Of a stretch of 64,000 bases of DNA, positions 36,141 to 44,072 are shown in pieces. Position 1 is the stretch's first letter. Every line of letters starts with the position of its first letter. Made by a program: the position numbers and the translations under genes. The stretch is from assembly GCA_963930055.1 (NCBI GenBank), contig CAWVKS010000008.1, positions 620,001 through 684,000 of the forward strand. Direction: 5' to 3'. The notes under the pieces are model-generated. The model ran no database searches. It was given only the letters and a program-made list of their open reading frames with translations, and was not told the origin of the DNA. This stretch comes from Pullichristensenella sp963930055. GTDB lineage: Bacteria; Bacillota; Clostridia; Christensenellales; Aristaeellaceae.

Positions 36141-36942
36141 GCGATACATCGCCCAGTTCCGTCTTTGTCTGGCCGATCTGCGTATCCTGAAAATCGCCGT
36201 GGCAGTCGCTGCCGGCGCTGACGAGCAGCCCCCGCCGCCTGCACAGGCTCAGGCAGATTTCGCGCGCGTCGCGGCTGTGCAGGGGGTAATAGCATTCCAC
36301 GCCGTCCAGCCCCTCGTCCATCAGGCGCGCGAGCGCGCGGGCAAAGTCGCGTTCGCCGCGCAGCGTCACCCCCGGGTGGGCGAGCACGGCGCGCCCGCCG
36401 GCTTCGCGGATCCGGCGCGCCACCTCATTTGTGGGCAAAAAGCCCGCGTCGGCGTAGGTCACGCCGTATTGCCCGTAAAAGCGCATGCCCTCGGTCATCG
36501 AGCGCGTTATGCCCTTGGAGAGCAGGTAATGGAGCATCTTCCAGCCGCCCAGCGCCGGGTCGCGCTCAAAGGCGGCGTACTCATCTTCGTCCAGGGCGGG
36601 GAAATCCCCCCGCATGCGCAAAAGCAGCTCGTCGCTCATTTTGTCCATGCGCGCGCGGGCGTCGCGGATGCAGGCGAGCAGCGCCCCGTTTTCAAGGTCG
36701 GCCCCGTAGCAGAGCACGTGCACGTCCCGCCCCTCCCAAAGGGAGTCGATCTCCACGCCGGGTACGTACAAAAGCCCGGCCTTGCGCGCCAGGGGCGCGG
36801 CGGCGAGCGTGCCTTCCACCGCGTCGTGGTCGGTCACAGACAGCGCGCCCACGCCGTTTTTCCGGCAGAGGCGCACGATCTTCTCCGGCGTAAGCGTGCC
36901 GTCGGAGGCGGTGGAATGGATGTGCAGGTCGGCGTAAGGCAT
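36118..36942 (-). CDS. PHP-domain nucleotide phosphatase, TrpH/RNase AM-like
   Basis: A 274-residue PHP protein: YADLHIHSTASDGTLTPE, ALSVTDHDAVEGT, VPGVEIDS, AVLAHPGV and VSAGSDCHG give the full set of metal-binding motifs. The E. coli homologue degrades 3',5'-nucleoside bisphosphates and short RNA 5' ends; this role is probable but not certain here. ATG 36942 has GGGAGGG four bases upstream, preferred over an ATG seven codons earlier. Confidence 0.88.
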   Translation of the reverse strand: MPYADLHIHSTASDGTLTPEKIVRLCRKNGVGALSVTDHDAVEGTLAAAPLARKAGLLYVPGVEIDSLWEGRDVHVLCYGADLENGALLACIRDARARMDKMSDELLLRMRGDFPALDEDEYAAFERDPALGGWKMLHYLLSKGITRSMTEGMRFYGQYGVTYADAGFLPTNEVARRIREAGGRAVLAHPGVTLRGERDFARALARLMDEGLDGVECYYPLHSRDAREICLSLCRRRGLLVSAGSDCHGDFQDTQIGQTKTELGDVSLELLGAT

Positions 36943-36973
36943 GAAACCCTCCCGCGAAAGCATGTTTTGCCCT

Positions 36974-37002
36974 ATTATCCCACGCGCGCTTCAAAATGTC
37001 AA
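36974..37002 (-). promoter_or_regulatory. Promoter of the TrpH-like gene
   Basis: Leftward: TTGACA (36997-37002), 17 bp, GATAAT (36974-36979). Confidence 0.8.
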
Positions 37003-37098
37003 CATGGCATCGTTACAGCGCTGTCGCAATCTGGCGGCGAGGTTGTGGTATAATAATAGGTGGATATATATAGCAAGGGCTATACAGGAGGACGGAAC

Positions 37099-38388
37099 AT
37101 GCGCAAGTGGTTGGCGTTGATTTTGGTGTTCGCGCTTTGCGCCTGCGCCCCGGCGTGGGCGGAGGGCGTGACGGACGCGCTCGGCCTCACCGGCAGCGGC
37201 GAGAGCGCCGTGCGGGGAGACCTTTCGGCGCGCACGGACACCGACCTGTTCGTGGTGACGAACGAGGGTTCGGACAAGACGCTGATGCGCATCCCCCGCG
37301 CGGGCGGCGCGAGCGTGCGCGTGGAAAGCGCCGGCTCGATTTCCGACCTTGTGGGCGTGGGCGACCTTCTTTACTTCCTGCGCGTCAACAACGGCACCGC
37401 CACGCTGGTGCGCCGCAATACGGACAGCACGCGCACGGACGTATACACGTTCCCCCTCGGCAGCGCCGTCAGCGCGCTTTCCGCCTACGGCGGCAATCTC
37501 TACGCGCTGATCGACAATCAGCTCAACGTCATCTATCCCGCCACGGGGCAGTGCACGCTGCTCTCCGGCACGGCCATGCTGGACTACGCCATCGTCGGCG
37601 ATACCATCTACTACACCTCCGGCAGCGACCTGATGACCTACGATACCGCGTCGCTGCTGGGCAACGGCACATTGAGCGCGGAGGGCGGCTGCCTCTATCG
37701 CATGAACATGTCCACGGGTGAATCCTCCCTGGTCATCAAGACAGGCGTTGAGGATCTGCGCTACTGCGACGGCGCGCTTTATTTCCACAATCTTTCCGAT
37801 CACTACGTCATGGGCGACGAGACGCGCGAGTGGATGGAGGGCAAGCTCTACCGCTACGACCTGGAGAGCGAGCAGCTCCTGCGCATGCTCGACGGCTACG
37901 ATTGGGGCTTTTATCCCATGGAGGGCGGCGTCGCGGTCTACACGGACGGCGACCTGAGCTATTACAACGCCCTCGGCGGCCGCGAACGGACGATGTATTC
38001 GCCCGAGGCCTACGCCGTGCTCTCCGGCGGTGGCGACGCCGTCATCGTCTACGAGCCGACCAACGAGACCATCACCTACGCCTTCGCCGACGGCGCCACT
38101 TCCAGCGTCAACGCCGGCGAGCCCGGCTATGTCGGCCCCAGCGCCACCGCCACGCCCGAGGAACTGGGCAATGCCGAGGGTGGTGCGGACGCGCCGGACA
38201 GCGAAAGCGGTGAAACCGGCGACGGCGGCGGGAGCGGCGCGGGCGGTTCTTCCAGCGCCAACGCCGGCGACGACGGCTTCACCCCCGGCGGCGACGACTG
38301 GTACGAGCAGAGCAAGCCCTCCGGCAACGGCGGCTCGGGCAGCGGCGGCGACCGCGACGTACCCACCTTTACGGAAAAAGACAGCTGA
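37099..38388 (+). CDS. Secreted beta-propeller-like protein with Gly/Ser-rich tail
   Basis: A 429-residue exported protein of unknown function. The signal MRKWLALILVFALCACAPAWA ends in AWA-E; LCAC could also act as a weak lipobox. Residues ~45-340 contain repeats of the form GxxLYFxxxNxGxLxRxxxD, TIYYTSGSDLMTYD, ALYFHNLSD, AVYTDGDLSYYN, resembling the repeats of DUF5050-type propellers. The last ~85 residues are acidic, glycine/serine-rich and low in complexity, suggesting a flexible surface-exposed tail. CAGGAGG precedes the ATG; -10 TATAAT at 37049-37054. Confidence 0.78.
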   Translation: MRKWLALILVFALCACAPAWAEGVTDALGLTGSGESAVRGDLSARTDTDLFVVTNEGSDKTLMRIPRAGGASVRVESAGSISDLVGVGDLLYFLRVNNGTATLVRRNTDSTRTDVYTFPLGSAVSALSAYGGNLYALIDNQLNVIYPATGQCTLLSGTAMLDYAIVGDTIYYTSGSDLMTYDTASLLGNGTLSAEGGCLYRMNMSTGESSLVIKTGVEDLRYCDGALYFHNLSDHYVMGDETREWMEGKLYRYDLESEQLLRMLDGYDWGFYPMEGGVAVYTDGDLSYYNALGGRERTMYSPEAYAVLSGGGDAVIVYEPTNETITYAFADGATSSVNAGEPGYVGPSATATPEELGNAEGGADAPDSESGETGDGGGSGAGGSSSANAGDDGFTPGGDDWYEQSKPSGNGGSGSGGDRDVPTFTEKDS

Positions 38389-38402
38389 GCCGCCTTCGCG
38401 GC

Positions 38403-38455
38403 ACAGGACGCGGGCGGGCATCCGCATATTGGCGGACGGCCCGCCCGCGTCCTGT
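38403..38455. repeat. Long intergenic hairpin
   Basis: ACAGGACGCGGGCGGGC and GCCCGCCCGCGTCCTGT form a 17-bp perfect stem, with an inner TCCGC/GCGGA stem. No U-run follows on either strand. It lies 15 bases after the stop of the exported protein gene and may act as a terminator or mRNA 3' end. Confidence 0.6.
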
Positions 38456-38593
38456 CCCCGCCCGCACCGGGGGCGCTTTGACGGGCGCCGCCCTTCCGAT
38501 CGGCGACGGCGGCGGGAGCGGCTTTGATATGCGGCGGCGGGGCGCGCGCCCTGCCGGCATTTCCCCGCCCGGCGACGGGGGAGGGGAGGACCC

Positions 38594-39553
38594 ATGCTGG
38601 AGATCGTGTTTTCGGAAAGCGCCTGCGGCGCGCTGAAGCTGGCGCAGCGCTACGGCGAGGGCAGGTACCGCGGCGGCGCCATCGGCGTCATCGCCCGCAA
38701 CAAGGACGGCTCTGAACCTTCGCGGGAGGAACTCGACAAACTGCGCCGCGAGGCGGAGGAGCGCGAGCGCCGCGCCTGGGAGCGCGCCGTGCCGCTGGGC
38801 GGGCAAAGGGAGGACGTCTTTTGTTTCGGCCTTGCCCTCAGCGTCGGGAATGTCGCCCCGGAAGCCTTCCGGGAGCACCGCCGCGAAGCGCTCTCCGCCC
38901 TCTGGGGCGGCTGGGACGCGGAATACCGCAAGGAAACGCTCGAGCGCGTCCTTCAGACGGCGTGGGCGGCGCTGGAAACGGTGCGCGGGCGCTTTGAAAG
39001 GGGCGAACCCTTGCGCGTCTGGCACAGCCGGCAGCCGGACGAGGCCTGCGGCCTGCGCTGGCTGCTCTCGGCGCTTGCCCCATGGCGGGAGGCGCGCGGG
39101 GATGTGCTGCTGGTCGAACTGCCCGCCTATTGCGAGGACGCGGAGGATGCCTGCCTGCGCAGTTTCCGCGACTGGGGCGAAGTAAACATAGAATACTGGG
39201 GCCGTTTCGCTAAGCGGCAACGCGCCGTTTCTCCGCGCCTTTGCGCCGCGCTCGCGGACGAGTGGCGCGCTGTGGAAGCGGAAAACGCGCCTTTGCGCGC
39301 CCTCGTGGGCGGCCGCCTGCGCAGCCTGCCGGAGGACGCCTACGATTTTTCCATCCGCCGCGCGCTCGCCGAAGCCCCGCGGGAATTCCGCGAGGGGCGG
39401 CTCATCGGCGATATACTGGGCAGATACGCCCTCGGCGTCAGCGACGGCTGGCTGGCCATGCGCATCGAGGCCATGGTGCAGTCCGGGGAACTGGCCGTCG
39501 CGCGGGAAGCCGAGGCGGACAGGCCGTACAGCCGTGTGCTGCGGCGCGCGTGA
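38594..39553 (+). CDS. DUF1835/DUF3658-type protein
   Basis: A 319-residue cytoplasmic protein. The start (MLEIVFSESACGALKLA) with a central WHSRQPDEACGLRWLL segment is typical of DUF1835, and the C-terminal half (ADEWRAVEAENAPLRALVGGRLRSLPEDAYD ... LGVSDGWLAMRIEAMVQSGEL ... DRPYSRVLRRA) of DUF3658. Function unknown. GGGGAGG is present just upstream of ATG 38594. Its terminator has become the landing site of two mobile elements. Confidence 0.82.
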   Translation: MLEIVFSESACGALKLAQRYGEGRYRGGAIGVIARNKDGSEPSREELDKLRREAEERERRAWERAVPLGGQREDVFCFGLALSVGNVAPEAFREHRREALSALWGGWDAEYRKETLERVLQTAWAALETVRGRFERGEPLRVWHSRQPDEACGLRWLLSALAPWREARGDVLLVELPAYCEDAEDACLRSFRDWGEVNIEYWGRFAKRQRAVSPRLCAALADEWRAVEAENAPLRALVGGRLRSLPEDAYDFSIRRALAEAPREFREGRLIGDILGRYALGVSDGWLAMRIEAMVQSGELAVAREAEADRPYSRVLRRA

Positions 39554-39560
39554 ACCCAAA

Positions 39561-39596
39561 GGCAGTGGCGACGCAAATATTTGCGCCGCCACTGCT
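39561..39596. repeat. Hairpin duplication, copy 1 of 3 (36 bp)
   Basis: Starts GGCAGTGGCGACGCAAATA and ends TTTGCGCCGCCACTGCT; arms GCAGTGGCG/CGCCACTGC and CGCAAA/TTTGCG. Exact copies at 39798-39833 and 41373-41408. Only this copy keeps the upstream AAA and only the third keeps the downstream TTT, so the ancestral site was one bidirectional terminator between the DUF1835 gene and hydF. Confidence 0.92.
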
Positions 39597-39797
39597 CAGA
39601 GCGCTGACAAAGCCTACAAACGCAAAAATCGCTCTGATATACAAAAAATCAGAAGCGATTTTTGCTTCCTACGTCAGCTGCACTTGCATCCTGCGGTCAC
39701 TTACGTCTAAGTAAGCTCCCTTGGCTGCAAGTACAGCTTCCTTGGCTTGCAGGCTTTCTCAACGCTCTGCCAGTCTGTTGACTTTGTCAACATCCTG
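39597..39797. mobile_element. 201-bp non-autonomous element, copy B
   Basis: Inverted relative to copy A (27659-27858). Ends CAGAGCGCTGACAAAG and (inverted) CAGGATGTTGACAAAG are identical to those of copy A. The hairpin near one end reads AAAATCGCT/AGCGATTTT where copy A has AAAATTGCC/GGCAATTTT, so paired positions changed together. Flanked by exact 36-bp hairpin copies. Confidence 0.85.
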
Positions 39798-39833
39798 GGC
39801 AGTGGCGACGCAAATATTTGCGCCGCCACTGCT
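39798..39833. repeat. Hairpin duplication, copy 2 of 3 (36 bp)
   Basis: Exact copy lying between the small element and the IS1182-type element, shared as a flank by both. Confidence 0.92.
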
Positions 39834-41372
39834 CAGCCTGTCAAAAAAGGTCGCGAAGAGCGATTTTTTTTGATATACTAAAGACAGGTGAGGAAGATGC
39901 TAAAGAAGGAAAGAGAACAGCGGCAAGCGATAGAGATGCTATGTACAGATATGCTAGTACCGAAGGAGCACCTGCTGCGGAAGATCGACGCGGCGGTGGA
40001 CTTTGCGCGCATCTACGAATTGGTGGAAGATTTGTACTGCGAGGATAACGGACGGCCCAGCAGTGATCCGGTGGTTCTGTTCAAACTGGTGCTGATACAG
40101 CACTTGTTTGGGATCCGCTCGCTGCGGCAGACCATGAGGGACGCGGAAGTGAACGTGGCGTATCGTTGGTTTCTGGGGTATACCATGTCACAGAAACTGC
40201 CGCACTTTGCGACGATCAGCTACGCCTTCCGGCACCGATTCACAGGCGAAGTGATCGAAGGCGTGTTCCGGTGGATATTGGAAGAAGTCGCCCATGCGGG
40301 ATATCTGTCGCCGGAAGTTGTGTTCGTGGATGGGACACACATCAAAGCGAACGCGAATCTAAAGAAGCAAGTGAAAAAGGCCATACCCGTGGCGGCGAAA
40401 CGGTATCAGGAGCAGCTGGATGAGGAAATCGAAGCGGATCGCGCAGCGCATGGAAAGAAACCGCTGAAGAAGGATGAGAAGAAGGACGATGACGGCGAAG
40501 ACCGGCCCAGTGCACCAGGGAAGGAAAAGACAGTCGTTGGATCCAGCACTGACCCGGAGAGCGGATTGTTTCACAAGGGAGAGCACAGGAAATGCTTTGC
40601 GTACGAGGCGCATACGGTATGTGACAGACGCGGGTATGTACTGGAGACGGAGATAACCCCCGGAAACGTACACGACAGCGTTGCGTTCGACACGGTATTT
40701 GAACGTCTGAGGATACATTATCCAGAAGTCCAGGTGATCACAGCGGATGCGGGCTACAAAACGCCATGGATCTGCAAACAAATCTTTGACAGTGGAAGGA
40801 TACCATCGCTCCCCTACAAGCGGCCAATGACGAAGAAAGGGAACCTGCCGCGGTATGAGTATGTATACGATGAATATTACGACTGTGTCCTGTGTCCACA
40901 AGACAAGATCCTGCGTTATGCCACCACCAACCGCGAAGGATATCGGGAATACAAGAGTAAAGGCTACGAGTGTCAGCAGTGCCCTGTGCGGGAACGATGC
41001 ACGCAAAACCAGCAGCACACGAAAACCGTGACCCGGCATATCTGGCAGGAGTATCTGGAGCGGGCTGAGGACATCCGGCATTCTCCGCTCGGCAAAGCGA
41101 CTTACGCGCTGCGATCACAAACGATTGAGCGAGTCTTTGCGGATGCCAAAGAGAAACACGCGATGCGATATACGCCTTATCGAGGGCTGACCGCGGTTAC
41201 CGCCTGGGTCAAGCTCAAGTTTGCTGCGATGAATCTCAAGAAACTCGCCCTCCACAAATGGCGACCGTTCCTTCTTTTCCTTCTGTTCTCTATCTTATCT
41301 CCTTCTTTTCTCTATCTTGTCTGTCAAAGAAGCCCCTTCGCTTTCTCGCAAGGCGGCTTCTTTGACAGGCTG
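39834..41372 (+). mobile_element. IS1182-family insertion sequence, intact copy (1539 bp)
   Basis: Bounded by CAGCCTGTCAAAAAAGG on the left and its partial inverse on the right (CAGCCTGTCAAAGAAGCC read inward), one transposase gene, and exact 36-bp hairpin duplications outside. Near the right end, CTGTCAAAGAAGCC and GGCTTCTTTGACAG form a subterminal hairpin so that the terminal repeat is present twice in inverted order. The interrupted copy at 57801-62395 has the same 1539-bp length once its insert is removed. Confidence 0.93.
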
Positions 41373-41480
41373 GGCAGTGGCGACGCAAATATTTGCGCCG
41401 CCACTGCTTTTATCCCTTTTTCACAAATTCCGGGAACGGCTCCAGGCTGCGGCGGAGGATGCCGTTCATGTGGGCGATGA
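39897..41480 (+). CDS. IS1182-family transposase
   Basis: A DDE transposase: N-terminal domain LVPKEHLLRKIDAAVDFARIYELV...DPVVLFKLVLIQHLFGIRSLRQTM, catalytic Asp residues in VVFVDGTHIKANAN and VITADAGYKT, catalytic Glu in TIERVFADAKEKHAMRYTPYRG, plus a Cys-rich zinc-like segment (CQQCPVRERC). ATG 39897 follows AGGTGAGG; an in-frame GTG lies three codons earlier. The frame has no stop inside the element: it runs through the right terminal repeat and the hairpin, ending in flanking DNA at 41480, where it overlaps the hydF 3' end by about 70 bases. The native C-terminus is probably around VCQRSPFAFS; residues after this come from the site. Confidence 0.92.
   Translation: MLKKEREQRQAIEMLCTDMLVPKEHLLRKIDAAVDFARIYELVEDLYCEDNGRPSSDPVVLFKLVLIQHLFGIRSLRQTMRDAEVNVAYRWFLGYTMSQKLPHFATISYAFRHRFTGEVIEGVFRWILEEVAHAGYLSPEVVFVDGTHIKANANLKKQVKKAIPVAAKRYQEQLDEEIEADRAAHGKKPLKKDEKKDDDGEDRPSAPGKEKTVVGSSTDPESGLFHKGEHRKCFAYEAHTVCDRRGYVLETEITPGNVHDSVAFDTVFERLRIHYPEVQVITADAGYKTPWICKQIFDSGRIPSLPYKRPMTKKGNLPRYEYVYDEYYDCVLCPQDKILRYATTNREGYREYKSKGYECQQCPVRERCTQNQQHTKTVTRHIWQEYLERAEDIRHSPLGKATYALRSQTIERVFADAKEKHAMRYTPYRGLTAVTAWVKLKFAAMNLKKLALHKWRPFLLFLLFSILSPSFLYLVCQRSPFAFSQGGFFDRLGSGDANICAATAFIPFSQIPGTAPGCGGGCRSCGR
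41373..41408. terminator. Hairpin duplication, copy 3 of 3, with T-run
   Basis: Same 36 bases as copies 1 and 2, followed by TTTATCC on the right; now ends the IS transposase transcript. Reading left it lies directly after hydF but the original U-run on that side has been moved 1.8 kb away. Confidence 0.85.
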
Positions 41481-42600
41481 GCGTGCCGTAGTTGGTGAAG
41501 GGCACGCCGCTGTCGGCGGCGAGGCCGCGGCGATAGCGCATCTCGCGCTCGGTGAGCATGCAGCCGCCGCAGTGGACGATGAGTTTGTAAGAAGAAAGGT
41601 CGTCCGGGAAATCCCCGCCGGAAGTGAACGCGAACTGCGGCTCCGCGCCGCTGAAACGCCGGATCCAGCCGGGCAGTTTCACCGTGCCGATGTCCTCGCA
41701 CTGGCGGTGGTGCGTGCAGCCCTCGCAGATAAGCACCTTGTCGCCGTCCCGCAGCGCGGAAACGGCCTCCGCCCCGCGCACGGCGCTTTCCAGCACGCCC
41801 TTGAAGCGGGCGAAGAGTATGGAAAACGACGTCAGCGGCACGTCCTCGGGAACCATGCCCTTGACTATCCCGAATGCCTGCGAATCGGTGATAACGAGGC
41901 GCGGCCTGCCCGCCTTTGCAAGGAGCGCTGGCAATTCCGCCGGCTGGACGACGGCGCAGGCGGCGTGGGCGTCGAGTATGTCGCGGATGGTGCGCACCTG
42001 CGGCAGGATCAGCCGCCCCTTGGGCGCGGAGGCGTCGATGGGCGCCACCAGCGCGACCAGATCGCCTGCCTCCAGCAGATCGCCCAGCAGTTTTCGCTCG
42101 TTTCCAGTCTCAACGAGATGGCCGAGCGCTTCCTTCAGCGCCTCCACACCCTCGCCGGTGCGGGCGCTGACGGCCAATTCGCCTTCGCCGCAGGAGACGG
42201 CGCGCAGGTCGCATTTGTTGAAGACGGTGAGATGGGGGATCCCCTTTTGTTCAAAGCGCTTGAGCAGCGCGCGATCCTCGTCCGCCATGCCCGTGGCCGC
42301 ATCCACCACCAGCACGGCGATGTCAGCGCGGTTCAGCTCCCGCAGGGCGCGCCCGACGCGCAGAGAGCCGACCTCGCCCTCGTCGTCGAGGCCGGGGGTG
42401 TCGATCATCACCACCGGCCCGAGGGGCAAAAGCTCCATGGATTTGCGCACCGGGTCGGTGGTGGTGCCCGCCACGGGCGAGACGATGGCCACGCTCTGCC
42501 CGGTGAGGGCGTTGACGAGGCTGGACTTGCCGGCGTTGCGCCGCCCGAAAAAGGCGATGTGCACGCGCTCGGCGGACGAGATGGCGTTGCGGTCTGCCAT
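41410..42600 (-). CDS. hydF: [FeFe]-hydrogenase maturation GTPase HydF
   Basis: A 396-residue scaffold protein that receives the two-iron precursor from HydE/HydG and delivers it to the hydrogenase. The GTPase domain has G1 FFGRRNAGKSSLVNALTGQ, G3 DTPGLDDEG and G4 NKCD; the iron-sulfur domain has CEGCTHHRQC and IVHCGGCML (the CxHx(n)HCxxC cluster motif). Last gene of the leftward regulator-hydE-hydG-hydF run; the hydrogenase itself is not in the window. Confidence 0.97.
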   Translation of the reverse strand: MADRNAISSAERVHIAFFGRRNAGKSSLVNALTGQSVAIVSPVAGTTTDPVRKSMELLPLGPVVMIDTPGLDDEGEVGSLRVGRALRELNRADIAVLVVDAATGMADEDRALLKRFEQKGIPHLTVFNKCDLRAVSCGEGELAVSARTGEGVEALKEALGHLVETGNERKLLGDLLEAGDLVALVAPIDASAPKGRLILPQVRTIRDILDAHAACAVVQPAELPALLAKAGRPRLVITDSQAFGIVKGMVPEDVPLTSFSILFARFKGVLESAVRGAEAVSALRDGDKVLICEGCTHHRQCEDIGTVKLPGWIRRFSGAEPQFAFTSGGDFPDDLSSYKLIVHCGGCMLTEREMRYRRGLAADSGVPFTNYGTLIAHMNGILRRSLEPFPEFVKKG

Positions 42601-42620
42601 GGGAAACCTCCTTTGACGAT

Positions 42621-42646
42621 GGGGCGCGGCAAGAAAACCGCGCCCC
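42621..42646 (-). terminator. Intercistronic hairpin between hydG and hydF
   Basis: GGGGCGCGG and CCGCGCCCC form a nine-pair stem around CAAGAAAA. No U-run in the leftward direction, so more likely an mRNA processing or stability element than a full terminator. Confidence 0.5.
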
Positions 42647-42656
42647 GGCCTTTTCC

Positions 42657-44072
42657 TTAGAAGCGGAAGTCGCGCGCGCCCTGTTCGATCTTTGTCAGAT
42701 ACTCGCGGGTGATGTTGCGCACCTTCTCGTTGGGGATACTTTCAAGCTCCCGCGCGATCATCGTCTCGCCCACGGCGCGGGTGGCGTCGCTGGCGTAATC
42801 CTGCAAAAACTCCTTGAGGGTGATGATGGCATTGGGGTGGCAGCAGTTCTGGATCTGCCCGCTCTTGCACAGGCTCATGAAGCGGTCGCCCGTGCGCCCC
42901 TCGCGGTAGCAGGCGGTGCAGAAGGAGGGAATGTGGCCGTTCTCCATCAGCCAGCGCACCACCTCGTCCAGCGTGCGCTGGTCGGATACGTCGAACTGCT
43001 CCGTGTCGGTGGGCCGCTCCTCCTCGGTGTAGCCGCCCACGGACGTGCGCGAACCGCCGCTGATCTGCGAGATGCCCAGCTCCATGGCGCGCTCGCGCAC
43101 GCGCTGGCTCTCGCGGGTGGAGATGATCATGCCCGTGTAGGGCACGGCCACGCGGATGAGGGCGCACAGTTTGAGGAAAATTTCATCGCTGATGCCGTTG
43201 TCGAACGCCGAGGGGTCGATGTCGTCGGCGCGCTTGATGCGCGGCACGGAGATGGTGTGCGGCCCCACGCCGTGCACGGCCTCCAGATGTTCGGCGTGCA
43301 TCAGCAGACCGGCGAACTCGTATCGGTACAGTTCCAGCCCGTAGAGCACGCCCAGCCCCACGTCGTCGATGCCGCCCTCCATGGCGCGGTCCATGGCCTC
43401 GGTGTGGTAGGCGTAGTTGTGCTTGGGGCCGGTGGGGTGGAGCTTTTCATAGCTCTCCTTGTGGTACGTCTCCTGAAAGAGGATGTAGGTGCCGATGCCG
43501 GCCTCCTTCAGGCGGCGGTAGTTTTCCACCGTGGTGGCGGCGATGTTGACGTTGACGCGGCGGATGGCGCCGTTTTTGTGCTTGATGGAATAGATGGTGT
43601 CGATGCACTCGAGGATGTACTCGATGGGGTTGTTCACCGGGTCCTCGCCGGCTTCGACGGCCAGCCGCTTGTGGCCCATGTCCTGCAGGGCGATGACTTC
43701 GTTTCGCACTTCCTCCTGCGTCAGCTTCTTGCGCGGTATGTGGCCGTTCTGGCGGTGGTAGGGGCAGTAGACGCAGCCGTTGACGCAGTAGTTGGACAGA
43801 TACAGCGGCGCGAACATGACGATGCGGTTGCCGTAGAACTTCTTCTTGATCTCTTTGGCCAGCGCGGCGATCTCCGCCTGTACCCCGGCGTCCTCGTTGG
43901 CCAGCAGCACGGAGGCTTCGCGGTGGGAAAGCCCCTTGCCCTCGCGCGCCTTGTCGAGTATGGCGCGGATGAGGGGCATGTCGTCCTTGTGCAGGTCTGC
44001 GTAGGCGAGCGTGTCCTCAATTTCCTGATGGTCGATGAACTCCTCCGCCTTCATGGACTTTACGTCGTACAT
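42657..44072 (-). CDS. hydG: [FeFe]-hydrogenase maturation radical SAM enzyme HydG
   Basis: A 471-residue tyrosine lyase that makes the CO and CN- ligands of the H-cluster. Radical SAM motif CVNGCVYC (Cx3Cx2C) in YLSNYCVNGCVYCPYHRQNG; second cluster motif near the C-terminus in SFCTACYREGRTGDRFMSLC. Strong colinearity with known HydG, including AVEAGEDPVNNPIEYILEC. It overlaps the end of hydE by 13 bases. Paired with hydE and hydF, this is not ThiH. Confidence 0.97.
   Translation of the reverse strand: MYDVKSMKAEEFIDHQEIEDTLAYADLHKDDMPLIRAILDKAREGKGLSHREASVLLANEDAGVQAEIAALAKEIKKKFYGNRIVMFAPLYLSNYCVNGCVYCPYHRQNGHIPRKKLTQEEVRNEVIALQDMGHKRLAVEAGEDPVNNPIEYILECIDTIYSIKHKNGAIRRVNVNIAATTVENYRRLKEAGIGTYILFQETYHKESYEKLHPTGPKHNYAYHTEAMDRAMEGGIDDVGLGVLYGLELYRYEFAGLLMHAEHLEAVHGVGPHTISVPRIKRADDIDPSAFDNGISDEIFLKLCALIRVAVPYTGMIISTRESQRVRERAMELGISQISGGSRTSVGGYTEEERPTDTEQFDVSDQRTLDEVVRWLMENGHIPSFCTACYREGRTGDRFMSLCKSGQIQNCCHPNAIITLKEFLQDYASDATRAVGETMIARELESIPNEKVRNITREYLTKIEQGARDFRF

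Noticed and set aside
39561..41408. CRISPR-like array, because a 36-bp palindromic repeat occurs three times
   Set aside because: The spacings are 201 bp and 1539 bp and filled by mobile elements; this is target duplication.
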